From Maricurvus nonylphenolicus (lineage in GTDB: Bacteria; Pseudomonadota; Gammaproteobacteria; Pseudomonadales; Cellvibrionaceae): a DNA stretch of 64,000 nucleotides. Under the pieces are notes generated by a model. The model saw only the letters and a list, made by a program, of their open reading frames with translations. It searched no databases and was not told where the DNA came from. This document shows, piece by piece, positions 53,775-62,152 of this stretch (positions are counted from its first letter, which is position 1; every line of letters starts with the position of its first letter). The stretch is from the NCBI RefSeq assembly GCF_042854845.1, contig NZ_AP031498.1:186001-250000 (forward strand). Direction: 5' to 3'. The position numbers and the translations under genes are program-made.

Positions 53775-53962
53775 CTATACACTTAAATGCAGAGAGCCTT
53801 ATTCTTGAATTGTATGATGAACGAATGGGGCCCGCTGGTTAACGGTAATCAATCCTTTTCCAATAAAGTGCTGTTTAATGAATTTTCAAAGTGATTAATC
53901 TATATATAGGTTAATCAATGGCTACACTTATCTATGATGCCTAACTCACATAACGCACTGCT
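53775..53962. other. Intergenic stretch with a 26-bp palindrome and a possible attC remnant
   Basis: No gene. TGATTAA (53892-53898) and TTAATCA (53911-53917) flank CTATATATAG, giving a 26-bp near-perfect palindrome with one T-G pair. Further on, GCCTAAC (about 53940) resembles an R'' box, but no matching right half follows before the next ATG at 53963. It may be the remains of another attC. Confidence 0.45.
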
Positions 53963-54418
53963 ATGACTCAGATTCCCTTAAATACATCTGTTGTATCTGG
54001 CGTATTACTTAAAGCCTGTAAAGACGGATTCCGCATGCTGTTGCTGAAAAGAGCCAAAGAGGGATTCTGGTGTCATGTTGCCGGAAAAATAGAGGGCAAT
54101 GAAAAAGCATGGCAGGCTTTTATTCGTGAAGTAAAAGAGGAAACGTCAATCGTTGTAGACGACCTCTATTCTGCGGATTATCTGGAGCAGTTTTACGAAG
54201 CCGATAAAAACCAAATATCTATTATCCCGGTTTTCGTGGCATTAGTGGCCTCCGATATTGAGGTGGTGTTAAACGAAGAGCATACTCAATACCAATGGTG
54301 TACGCTTGATGAGGCTAAAAGCCTGGTGCCTTTTCCTAATCAAAGGGCGGTATTTGACCATGTATGGAAAAACTTTGTAGATGCCAAGCCGTCACCGTTT
54401 ATGAAAATATCGCGTTAA
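53963..54418 (+). CDS. NUDIX hydrolase
   Basis: A 151-residue NUDIX protein with a near-complete box: G41, E47, R55-E56 and E59-E60 in GKIEGNEKAW followed by REVKEETSI (Ser replaces the usual Gly). The preceding LLLKRAKEGFWCHVAG resembles dihydroneopterin-triphosphate (NudB-like) enzymes, so a nucleotide or pterin triphosphate is a plausible substrate. It has an ATG start and lies 14 bp before the DM13 gene. It sits just outside the confidently delimited array, so it could be a native gene or a leftover cassette. Confidence 0.85.
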   Translation: MTQIPLNTSVVSGVLLKACKDGFRMLLLKRAKEGFWCHVAGKIEGNEKAWQAFIREVKEETSIVVDDLYSADYLEQFYEADKNQISIIPVFVALVASDIEVVLNEEHTQYQWCTLDEAKSLVPFPNQRAVFDHVWKNFVDAKPSPFMKISR

Positions 54419-54432
54419 TTTTAGGTGGAACT

Positions 54433-54909
54433 ATGAAAGTACGAATGCTTATCCTATTGCTTGCCAGTCATCTGTCCGTTGGTGCTGTGGGCTTTGCCGT
54501 TGGTATTTACGCGCTGCCTATCCTGATTGCGCCGCCCCCGCCCAGTGAAACTGAGATTCAGGCTATGTCTGCACAGGCGAGTTTTACGGCGGAATTTAAG
54601 AAAGACTTGCAAGACAGTGATGCATTTCACTGGGGCGAAGGGCAAGTCACGATAGGCAGCCAATATATTACCTTTACGGGTGAGTTGGCCCCGGGGCCGG
54701 ATTACAAACTTTACTTATCACCTGAATTTGTTGAAACCGAAGCGGATTTTAATCGCTTAAAGTCATCCATGACCCGTGTGGGTGATGTGAAAACCTTTAA
54801 CAACTTTGTCGTGGAGCTCTCAGTCGATGTTAATCCGTCACAATATACTTCGGTGATAGTCTGGTGTGAGACCTTTGGTGAGTTTATTACTGCTGCAAAA
54901 TACCGCTGA
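54433..54909 (+). CDS. DM13-domain protein
   Basis: A 158-residue protein with one N-terminal hydrophobic segment (LLASHLSVGAVGFAVGIYAL), likely an anchor or uncleaved signal, and a DM13 domain after residue 60 (FHWGEGQVTI, then YKLYLSP, and the conserved Cys in VIVWCETFGEF). The start is the ATG at 54433, preceded by AGGTGGA; the frame is open further upstream. DM13 domains are suggested to act in redox or electron transfer. It is 14 bp behind the NUDIX gene. Confidence 0.85.
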   Translation: MKVRMLILLLASHLSVGAVGFAVGIYALPILIAPPPPSETEIQAMSAQASFTAEFKKDLQDSDAFHWGEGQVTIGSQYITFTGELAPGPDYKLYLSPEFVETEADFNRLKSSMTRVGDVKTFNNFVVELSVDVNPSQYTSVIVWCETFGEFITAAKYR

Positions 54910-55031
54910 TACCTTTGATTTGTTATGACAGGGTAAATTTGGGCGCTTTAGTTGTCTGGGGTGCTGACTTGGCATTTAGCTTAAAGTTTTATACTTTAAC
55001 CAAATCACCAACAACATAATAAGAAAGCACA

Positions 55032-55874
55032 ATGAACGTACAGTCAGTGATTTTAACCTGCGCCGATCAACAAACGCTCGCCGCGCAATTCTATGAGTGT
55101 GATGCACCCAAAGGTGTTGTCGTTATCGGTAGCGCCCTAGGTGTTTCCCAGCATTACTATAAACGCTTTGCCCATTATCTGGTTGACCAGGGTTTTCATG
55201 CGCTGACATTTGATTATCGCTTTACCGGTGATAGTGAGGCAAAAGGCTTGGCTAATTCTATTAGCATGTTGGACTGGGGGCGACAGGATATTGAAGCCGC
55301 TATAGCCTTTGCTGAGTCAAAGGGCTTGCCGGTGTATTTTGTTGGTCACAGTATTGGTGGCCAGTTGCTGGGTATGGCGCCGTCGGCAACCAAGCTGAGT
55401 AAGATAGTTCTGGTGGCATCGTCGGCGCCTTATTGGCGGCGTTGGTCTTTCCCGGGCAATCTGAAAATAGCTTTTACCGCCAAGGTGCTGTTTCCGTTGG
55501 TGACAGCCTTTAATAAACAATTTCCCTGCAAGACTTTTGGGCTGGGCAATATTGATATTCCCTCGCCCTTTATCAGGCAGTGGGCCAGTTGGATGTTAAA
55601 GAGGGATTATTTATTTGATGCCGGTTTGGGGGTTGCTACGGAGAACTATGCAAACCTTAAACAGGATGTTTTGTCATTGGGCTTTAGTGATGATGATCTG
55701 GCACCGGAAGTGAATGTATCCCACCTGTTAACCTTTTTCCCCAATACCAATAGTGAGCTAAAAATGCTTTCACCGCATGAAGGTGGTATGAAAGCCTTGG
55801 GGCACACCGGTTATTTTCGCGAAGATGCTAAGGCGACTTTCTGGACGCAGTTAGTTAACTGGTTGGAAAAATAA
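55032..55874 (+). CDS. Alpha/beta hydrolase
   Basis: A 280-residue serine hydrolase. The nucleophile Ser107 is in VGHSIGGQ. The region following residue 30 (VVVIGSALGVSQHYYKRFA) covers the oxyanion strand, and YRFTGDSEA resembles the family's loop. The C-terminal His is probably in LGHTGYF. It resembles predicted hydrolases of the YheT/UCP037442 kind. No signal peptide. It ends at a hairpin with a one-base bulge. Confidence 0.87.
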   Translation: MNVQSVILTCADQQTLAAQFYECDAPKGVVVIGSALGVSQHYYKRFAHYLVDQGFHALTFDYRFTGDSEAKGLANSISMLDWGRQDIEAAIAFAESKGLPVYFVGHSIGGQLLGMAPSATKLSKIVLVASSAPYWRRWSFPGNLKIAFTAKVLFPLVTAFNKQFPCKTFGLGNIDIPSPFIRQWASWMLKRDYLFDAGLGVATENYANLKQDVLSLGFSDDDLAPEVNVSHLLTFFPNTNSELKMLSPHEGGMKALGHTGYFREDAKATFWTQLVNWLEK

Positions 55875-55903
55875 ACGGGCAACCACAGGTTGGCCCGTTT
55901 CTC
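55873..55903. terminator. Terminator-like dyad after the hydrolase gene
   Basis: Arms 55873-55884 and 55888-55900 pair (AAACGGGC-AACC with GGTTGGCCCGTTT), with one unpaired C in the right arm. It lies between convergent genes and may act on both strands. Confidence 0.7.
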
Positions 55904-55946
55904 ATCGCTAATTGTAATCGATAGTTGGCATTTATAAGTGTTCTGC

Positions 55947-56906
55947 TTATGCGATACCAAACGCCTGCTTAACAATTTCAAAATTCAAATAGTGCGCCCG
56001 GCGTGATAAACGAATACCCGGTGCGCGGAATTCAAAGGCGTGGGTGCCGCCGGGAAATACATGCAGTTCGGCGGCAACCTTATTCGCCATCAGGCGTCGG
56101 GCATAGGTGATATTTTCATCGAGGAATAAATCCAAACTGCCGACGGCAATATAGGCCGGTGGCAAACCGCTTAAGTCTTCGGCCCGTGATGGCAGAGCGT
56201 AGCTTGGCAGGTCGTCTACTTTATTTTTACCTAGGTAGGCATCCCAACCGCGGCGGTTAGAATCTTTGTCCCAGGCGATACCGGTTAAATCAAACAGGGT
56301 CGAGGCCTCGTTGTTGCGGTCATCAATCATGGGGCACAGCAGTAGCTGGAAGCAGGGTTGGTATTCACCTTTATCGCGCGCCATTAACGCCAGTGCTGCG
56401 GCCAAGCCGCCGCCGGCGCTGACACCACTCAGGGCAATGCGCTTGGGGTCAATATTCAGGTTTTCTGCCTGCTTAAACATCCAAGCCAGTGCGGCGTAAC
56501 AATCGTTTAGCGGCGCCGGGAAGGGGTGTTCTGGTGCCAGGCGATATTCCACCGCGACGATAGTACAACCAATGCTGTCGGCCATAATTTGCATCATGGG
56601 TACTTCCACATCAATGGTGCCCATCACATAACCACCCCCGTGTATCCACAGCATCGCCGGCATGGGGCCTGCAATATTGTTGGGTTGGTATAGCCGTACA
56701 CGCACGTCCGGGTCATTACCAATACCGGGGATCTGATGATCTTCGAACGGGATATGCGCCATGGGCGGGATATCCTTGGTGAGTGCAAGCAGGCCTTTTT
56801 TGAAGGTCGCACGGGTGCGATTGAGGTCTTCCCACATATCAAAGTCGGGCAGTTGTCGCTCTTCCATGGCGATCAGGAGTTCCGGGTCTATCTGCTGCTT
56901 AATCAT
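55947..56906 (-). CDS. Hormone-sensitive-lipase-family esterase
   Basis: A 319-residue alpha/beta hydrolase. The oxyanion motif HGGG (89-92 in LWIHGGGYVMG) and nucleophile Ser163 in GVSAGGG are those of the HSL/esterase-D family. The Asp is in LDLFLDEN and the His in GGTHAFEF. No signal peptide. It is divergent from an AraC-type regulator, which may control it. The substrate is probably a short-chain ester. Confidence 0.94.
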   Translation of the reverse strand: MIKQQIDPELLIAMEERQLPDFDMWEDLNRTRATFKKGLLALTKDIPPMAHIPFEDHQIPGIGNDPDVRVRLYQPNNIAGPMPAMLWIHGGGYVMGTIDVEVPMMQIMADSIGCTIVAVEYRLAPEHPFPAPLNDCYAALAWMFKQAENLNIDPKRIALSGVSAGGGLAAALALMARDKGEYQPCFQLLLCPMIDDRNNEASTLFDLTGIAWDKDSNRRGWDAYLGKNKVDDLPSYALPSRAEDLSGLPPAYIAVGSLDLFLDENITYARRLMANKVAAELHVFPGGTHAFEFRAPGIRLSRRAHYLNFEIVKQAFGIA

Positions 56907-57067
56907 CGTCTCGGCTCTGTTGTCTTGTATTGGTATACGTCTATGGTGTAATAATAGTCTCTATTGGAACAGCAAAAATAGCGTGAAAGCCGCTTATAGT
57001 ATAACTATAGTGTTGTGGTCAGATGGGGATGGCCATAGCAACGGGTATAGCAACGGATAGTAACAGC

Positions 57068-57898
57068 ATGCAGCAAAAGGTCTATAACCAGGAAATTACC
57101 TTTCCCGAGCAGGGTCAGGTCAGCCTCAAATCCATTGCCCGGGAGGTGACCGAACCCTGGCGGGTGAGTAACCATTTTCACGCGGTGTGCGAGCTGGTGG
57201 TGTATGAGGATATGTACGGCGAGGTTTGGTGTGGTGGTCAGGCGCAAGCCTTGGCCAGTGGTCAGGTATTACTGGTGCCGCCGGATACCATTCACAGCTT
57301 TTATGTAAAGCCCGGGCGCCAGCTCTACCATGTGTTGCATTTTCCCCTGGCGGAATTAACGCGCATCAATCCCGATTTTGCCATGCCGGCGCAGGCGTTG
57401 GTGCTGGATTTAAATCCGGAGGATTTTCACTGTTTGATTGCCCTGTTGAAGTGGTGCGCCAGTGAAGCGTCTGAAGCGGTCGCCAGTTCCAGAATGCAGG
57501 CCTTGGGTTTGGCCGTCAGTATGATTTTTGAAAACGGTGTTGAGCGTATTAATACGGTTGCGCGTTTTAATCCCAGCGCCTTTAAGCCGCTAGTGAATTA
57601 TCTCAATACCCATAACTGCTACCAGTTGAGTGTCGATAAGGCGGCCGAGTTGTGTCACCTGTCGCGCTCACACTTTATGAAAAAATTTAAAAAGCAGTAT
57701 GAGGTGACCTTTCAGCAGTTTCTCACTCAGCGCAAAATAGATGCGGCTAAATCGTTACTGCGCTCTTCGAGTTTATCGATTACTGAAATAGCACAGCATA
57801 TTGAAATCGACAGTCTGTCGTATTTTTCCAAACTGTTTAAAGAAACCGAGGGCTGCACGCCACGGGAATATATGGCGCGCGAGCGGGGAGAGGCTTAG
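57068..57898 (+). CDS. AraC-family regulator with cupin N-domain
   Basis: A 276-residue transcription factor. The N-terminal part has a cupin-like ligand pocket (NHFHAVCELVVYEDM, LLVPPDTIHSFYVKPG). The C-terminal HTH pair is clear (DKAAELCHLSRSHFMKKFKKQY, then ITEIAQHIEIDSLSYFSKLFK). The frame is also open from an ATG at 57023, but those 15 residues are low-complexity (MGMAIATGIATDSNS), so I prefer 57068; neither has a strong ribosome site. It is divergent from the HSL esterase, its likely target. Confidence 0.9.
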   Translation: MQQKVYNQEITFPEQGQVSLKSIAREVTEPWRVSNHFHAVCELVVYEDMYGEVWCGGQAQALASGQVLLVPPDTIHSFYVKPGRQLYHVLHFPLAELTRINPDFAMPAQALVLDLNPEDFHCLIALLKWCASEASEAVASSRMQALGLAVSMIFENGVERINTVARFNPSAFKPLVNYLNTHNCYQLSVDKAAELCHLSRSHFMKKFKKQYEVTFQQFLTQRKIDAAKSLLRSSSLSITEIAQHIEIDSLSYFSKLFKETEGCTPREYMARERGEA

Positions 57899-57905
57899 CC
57901 GACAG

Positions 57906-58328
57906 TTATCGGTGCTGATGAATCGAATGACTGACGACACCGGTCAGTGTCAGCCCCACCTGATCGCTTAATAAAATGGGTGGTAATTCAGAGTCGCCAG
58001 AGCGCAAACAGCTGTTTTGCATATCCAGGCTGCGGCAAATCAGCTCGCCTTCAAGGCTGGCAATGACAATATCACCGTCCTGAGGTTTAGCGGAGCGATC
58101 GACAACCAGCAGGTCACCATCAAAGATACCCAGCTCCGCCATGGAATCCCCTTTGGCGTAGGTGTAAAAGGTGGTATTGGGGCGTCGAATCAGCGTATCG
58201 TTAATATCGAGGCTTAGACCTTCTGCCTCCTCGTCATTACTGCAGGCTTCGTCCATTACCGCATGAAGAAACAGCGGCAGGGCCATTTGGTCATTTATTT
58301 CAGTCGGTGCAAGGCGTGAGACTTTCAT
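57906..58328 (-). CDS. UmuD-like S24 protein with replaced catalytic Lys
   Basis: A 140-residue protein aligned along UmuD. The Ser of the catalytic dyad is Ser62 in KGDSM, and GDLLVVDRSAKPQDGDIVIA follows. At the position of UmuD Lys97 (in GEFTVK) this protein has Arg99 (GELICRSL), so self-cleavage may be lost. The N-terminal cleavage site is not clear either (EACSND). The open frame extends upstream to 58448, but the family start fits the ATG at 58328. A near-consensus LexA box lies 48 bp upstream. No umuC is adjacent. Confidence 0.88.
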   Translation of the reverse strand: MKVSRLAPTEINDQMALPLFLHAVMDEACSNDEEAEGLSLDINDTLIRRPNTTFYTYAKGDSMAELGIFDGDLLVVDRSAKPQDGDIVIASLEGELICRSLDMQNSCLRSGDSELPPILLSDQVGLTLTGVVSHSIHQHR

Positions 58329-58375
58329 GGGGGCTCTATTCCTTTTATCCTTCCTGATTGGGTAATTATTTTTAA

Positions 58376-58391
58376 CTGTATTAATATACAG
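58376..58391. promoter_or_regulatory. LexA (SOS) box
   Basis: CTGTATTAATATACAG is a CTG-N10-CAG palindrome and near the gammaproteobacterial consensus CTGTATATATATACAG; flanks extend the symmetry (A...T). It lies between the divergent UmuD-like gene and cupin gene, 48 bp from the UmuD-like ATG and 46 bp from the cupin ATG. It could repress either or both. Confidence 0.88.
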
Positions 58392-58436
58392 TATATTGTA
58401 TTGGGTAACCATTGCAAGTATTAAGGCGGGCGGCGT

Positions 58437-58922
58437 ATGAATAAACAACAGATCATAGAATCACTTGGGCTGGAAGCTCATATTGAGGGTGGTTATTTTC
58501 GGCGCACTTTTGAAGCCTCGCACCGTGAGCGGATTCAAACTGCTCGCGGGGAGCGCTTTAGCTTTACCAGTATTTATTACCTGTTAACCGATGATTCCCC
58601 CATTGGGCATTGGCATTTAAATCAATCGGATATCTTCCATGCCTATCATTTGGGAAATCCCATCACCTACTACCTGTTGCATCCCAGTGGCGAGCTAGAG
58701 GTAAAGGTGTTGGGGCCGGATCTTCAGGCGGGGCAGGAGTTGCAATTTGTGGTGCCGGGCGGGGTGTGGAAAGCCAGCGAGCTAACTCAAGGGCAATACG
58801 GTTTAATAAGCGAAGCTGTTGTGCCGGGGTTTGATTTTGCCGATATGCAGTTGGCAACAGAGAGCCAGTTGATTGAGGAGTATCCGCAATATATCGATAT
58901 TGTAAAACGCTATTGCCGGTAG
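58437..58922 (+). CDS. DUF985 cupin protein
   Basis: A 161-residue cupin protein of the DUF985 family: EAHIEGGYFRRTFEA near the start, FTSIYYLLTDDSPIGHWHLN, and PGGVWKASEL late, with H-x-H and a further His forming the usual metal site. It is divergent from the UmuD-like gene with the LexA box between, so SOS control is possible. Biochemical role unknown. Confidence 0.88.
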   Translation: MNKQQIIESLGLEAHIEGGYFRRTFEASHRERIQTARGERFSFTSIYYLLTDDSPIGHWHLNQSDIFHAYHLGNPITYYLLHPSGELEVKVLGPDLQAGQELQFVVPGGVWKASELTQGQYGLISEAVVPGFDFADMQLATESQLIEEYPQYIDIVKRYCR

Positions 58923-58985
58923 TACGTAGCCACTTTGCTATGCTGAATGTATTGCAAATGTGAGCATTGACGACGTTGTGTGGCG

Positions 58986-59867
58986 ATGATGATATTGTGG
59001 CGAACCTGGATTCTTTTATTATGCCTTGTAGCTATAAATGCTCAGGCTGCCACACTAAAAATTGCTATTACCCAAGAGAATCTAAACGGTTATCAGAAAA
59101 TCGTAGGCAGCTCTTCCTGCAATGATATTCATGATTTTTCCATCTTTAAGGAAAATCCAGGCATCGCATATCCTGTACTCGTGTGTAAATTTCTAGCCCG
59201 GCATGATACTGCTTACCTGACAGAGTTTGTCGTAGTGCCTAATTACCGTAGGGGGTTGTGGGTGGCAGCCCAAGGGCTGGTTGATATGATCGCAGTCCCG
59301 TTCACCATCAATGAATATACGCAGCCACTTATTACTTCAGGGGCCGTCAAGGTGACGCATCCCATTATATTAAAAGGGCAGCAGTCTGCAGGCTTCTATG
59401 CGTTAAAATCCAATGCCAAAGTTCATCAGGTGACAAGCGTTAAAGAATTGAAGCAATTGATTCCTGTTATTCCTTCAAGTTGGCGATATATAGCAAAAAT
59501 CCTTGAAGATGATTTTGATGCGACCGTGCAGTATGTCAATGTTAATCGCGTATTTGAGTTTCTTAAAAGTGGGCGAGCGGATTACACCATACTTCCCCTC
59601 CAGGGGGATCCTGAATCTGGCTATGAGGTGATTCGCAAGGGAATTAAGGTCAAGCCGATTGGTCGTTTTAAAGTGGTTTTGAACAGAGAAAGCTATTTCG
59701 TTTTTTCAGGGGATCCAAAGAGTTTGGATGATTTTTATATTGCGGTACAGCAAGGCATTATCGGCATGCGTCAGAATGACCGCTTATCGAAAATTCTTCG
59801 TCAGGCTAATCTTATCAGCTCGCCGCCAAAGGAGTGGCAATCAGTTTATTCTTTGCCAAAGAGGTAA
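58986..59867 (+). CDS. Periplasmic solute-binding-like protein (family 3 type)
   Basis: A 293-residue protein with a signal peptide (WILLLCLVAINAQA, cleavage near residue 22) and a bilobed binding-protein fold: LKIAITQENL at the start, GLVDMIAVPF and SGRADYTILPLQGDPESG in the middle. It resembles the substrate-binding proteins associated with sensing or ABC import, but no permease or histidine kinase is adjacent. A GTG at 58980 and ATGs at 58986/58989 are possible starts. The ligand is unknown. Confidence 0.75.
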   Translation: MMILWRTWILLLCLVAINAQAATLKIAITQENLNGYQKIVGSSSCNDIHDFSIFKENPGIAYPVLVCKFLARHDTAYLTEFVVVPNYRRGLWVAAQGLVDMIAVPFTINEYTQPLITSGAVKVTHPIILKGQQSAGFYALKSNAKVHQVTSVKELKQLIPVIPSSWRYIAKILEDDFDATVQYVNVNRVFEFLKSGRADYTILPLQGDPESGYEVIRKGIKVKPIGRFKVVLNRESYFVFSGDPKSLDDFYIAVQQGIIGMRQNDRLSKILRQANLISSPPKEWQSVYSLPKR

Positions 59868-59950
59868 AATACGAGCAGGTTTTTCGGTGTCTTAATATGT
59901 GAATTGGTTGGCTGGTTTGGTAAAGATTTTAAGGGCATCTAGCTAATGGT

Positions 59951-61030
59951 TTATGCGGAAAACTCCATCTGGTGTTGCTTCCTGAACTCGCCAGCCGTTT
60001 GCCCTGAATAATTTTTGAAATGCCGATAAAAAGAACGTGTCTCGGCAAAGCCCAGTTTTTCGGCAACCGACTCCATGGTCAGGTTCGTCTTGGCCAGGTA
60101 ATGGCTTGCCATTTCAAAGCGCAATTCGTCTAACAGCAGTTGGTAGCTGGTGTCTTCTTCCTTGAGCTTCCTTTGCAGGGTGCGACTGTTCATATTCAGT
60201 TGTTCGGCAATTGCTTCCCGTCGCGGCACGCCATTATTCATCATCAGGCGTAACAGGTTTTTGACCTGATCGGCAAAGGAACGGTTTTTATCCAGCTCTT
60301 TGAGTATGAGTGTGGCATGGTCAAGCAGTGAACTCAAAATAGCCGGGTTGGCCTGGGTGATGGGGTAGCTTAATGAACCGTTATCAATGGTGATGGCATT
60401 ATAGGGCTGATCAAACAATACCTCGCAACCAAAAATATTATCATACTCGCCTAGCAATGCGGGATCGGCAGGTGCGCTATGGGTAAAGCACACTTGTGTC
60501 GGTCCCTCGTTTGCACGATCTGGTAGTAGGAACTCTCTCGCATAGCAGGCCCAGGAGGCGAGAATATTTTCTGTAATATGGCGTTTGACGACCGGATCTG
60601 TGTAATTGCAGTCCCAGCGCAGCGATGATTCTTCAGGGCCGTAGATAGGGGTGGAATACCCCATATCACCGATAATCTTTTCGAGGATAGGGGTTTTATC
60701 CCATATCTCGCGCAGATTGGCGCAATTCATATTGATATAGCCCTGTATGCAATACATATCGTAGGAAATATGCGCGGATGTATGCAGGCCAAAGCAGGGG
60801 TCGCCGCTGGCGGGAATCAATAGGGAGAGCAGCTTTTCAAGCGCCGATGCGGGTACCCATTGGTTGTTATCGTTAAGAACGTCTGGGGAAATACCCGCTT
60901 GCGTTAATAAGGGCGCGTAATCAATGCCGTAGGTCTCGGCAGAGCGGAGGTATTGCTTCACTGCGGGTACTGAGGCCAATCCAGCTTCCGGGCTGACACT
61001 CCGTACGGGGGGCAGTTGTTCATCCTTCAT
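59951..61030 (-). CDS. AraC-family regulator (OruR-like)
   Basis: A 359-residue regulator with an N-terminal ligand domain (LLSLLIPASGDPCFGLHTSAH) and a C-terminal HTH block (QLNMNSRTLQRKLKEEDTSY, then ESVAEKLGFAETRSFYRHFK). It is the same family as the pair at 23436-25490 but clearly distinct. It is divergent from the foldase/DUF3604 genes; a direct regulatory link is not shown. Confidence 0.9.
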   Translation of the reverse strand: MKDEQLPPVRSVSPEAGLASVPAVKQYLRSAETYGIDYAPLLTQAGISPDVLNDNNQWVPASALEKLLSLLIPASGDPCFGLHTSAHISYDMYCIQGYINMNCANLREIWDKTPILEKIIGDMGYSTPIYGPEESSLRWDCNYTDPVVKRHITENILASWACYAREFLLPDRANEGPTQVCFTHSAPADPALLGEYDNIFGCEVLFDQPYNAITIDNGSLSYPITQANPAILSSLLDHATLILKELDKNRSFADQVKNLLRLMMNNGVPRREAIAEQLNMNSRTLQRKLKEEDTSYQLLLDELRFEMASHYLAKTNLTMESVAEKLGFAETRSFYRHFKNYSGQTAGEFRKQHQMEFSA

Positions 61031-61261
61031 AGGTGATGCGCGGCTCTTATTTATCTTCTAATCAGTCTGCGATTATAGGCTTAGCGGTTTTGCGATACCA
61101 GCAGGGGGCAATGGCTGCAATCCAGGGGCTCTCTGCAGGGTATGTCTCGATTTGTGATAACGCTGTCTGCATTGGACATTCGAATTCTGTCTGCTTTTCC
61201 TATTATATAAGTGAAGCTCATACCTGCCGGTCTCCCCGTCCACGCTATCTTCATACGGCTT

Positions 61262-62152
61262 ATGTCAAAAGTAGATATTAAATCAAATACTTATCTCAGG
61301 AAGTGGCGCATTGGCCTGGCGGTCATCGTCTTGCTTGCCAGCCTTATTGTCGGAGGGGTAGAGCAGTCCTGGTGGGTTTCAGAAGAGGGGGCTTTGGTGA
61401 TGGTGAATCAGCGCCCCGTGACTCGAGATCACGTCGTACAGGTACTTAACAATACGCAGTCCATCTCACACCGTGAGCTATCGCCAGAGGAGCATCAGCG
61501 ATTACTGCAGCTTCTGGTTGATGAAGAACTGATGCTCCAGCATATCGAAGCGCAAGGCTCCCTGAGTGCAGAGCCGCGTTTGCGCAAGGATTTAGTACAC
61601 CGGGTGATTGATGATGTGGTGAAACAGTTCTTGGCAAAACCGGTATCTGAAGATGAATTGCGAGCCTTTTACAGGGATCACCAAGCTGTTTTTCAGCGTT
61701 CCAAGGCTGCCGCCATAATCGTCTTTCGTGTTGAGACGCCGGATCACGCCGAAACCATCAGCCAGGCAATAGCAAGTACTTCCTATCAACGGGCAAGCCA
61801 GTTGCATGCTGAGCATATTGTTAATCATATCCCCAACAGCCTCATGCCCGCGTCTGGTTTGAGGCGTTACTTGGGGCCTTCGCTGACCCAGGTGGCCATG
61901 TCTCTGCATGCTGGCCAATTGAGCGAACCGCAGATAACCGATGAGGGTGTTTATCTATTCTACGCCACGCGTGTCAAAGCATCCTACCAGCCTGCCTACG
62001 AAGAAGTTGCAGAGGATGTCAGGGCGGAATATTACCGTCGCGGGCGTGATCTGGCGTTAGGGGCATTATTGTCACGCTTACGTGCTCGGGCAGATATTCG
62101 AATCAATAGTGCCTTGCATGAATTAAATGATCCTCGTGGGGGAGGCGTATGA
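61262..62152 (+). CDS. PpiC/SurA-like peptidyl-prolyl isomerase or foldase
   Basis: A 296-residue protein with an N-terminal anchor (IGLAVIVLLASLIVGG) and a SurA/PpiC layout: an N-terminal helical arm (RELSPEEHQRLLQLLVDEELMLQHIEAQ), then a parvulin-like domain around LMPASGLRRYLGPSLTQVAM and EGVYLFYATRV. The frame is open to a GTG at 61211, but the ATG at 61262 places the hydrophobic segment near the N-terminus as expected. It overlaps the next gene by 4 bp, suggesting the two act together, possibly with the foldase helping an envelope or secreted partner. Confidence 0.85.
   Translation: MSKVDIKSNTYLRKWRIGLAVIVLLASLIVGGVEQSWWVSEEGALVMVNQRPVTRDHVVQVLNNTQSISHRELSPEEHQRLLQLLVDEELMLQHIEAQGSLSAEPRLRKDLVHRVIDDVVKQFLAKPVSEDELRAFYRDHQAVFQRSKAAAIIVFRVETPDHAETISQAIASTSYQRASQLHAEHIVNHIPNSLMPASGLRRYLGPSLTQVAMSLHAGQLSEPQITDEGVYLFYATRVKASYQPAYEEVAEDVRAEYYRRGRDLALGALLSRLRARADIRINSALHELNDPRGGGV

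Noticed and set aside
53921..53962. A fourth attC site before the NUDIX gene
   Set aside because: GCCTAAC is present but no matching R' box or right arm, so I only note it as a possible remnant.
61033..61281. An 82-codon plus-strand frame ahead of the foldase
   Set aside because: It overlaps the foldase start in another frame, has no ribosome site and no family character.
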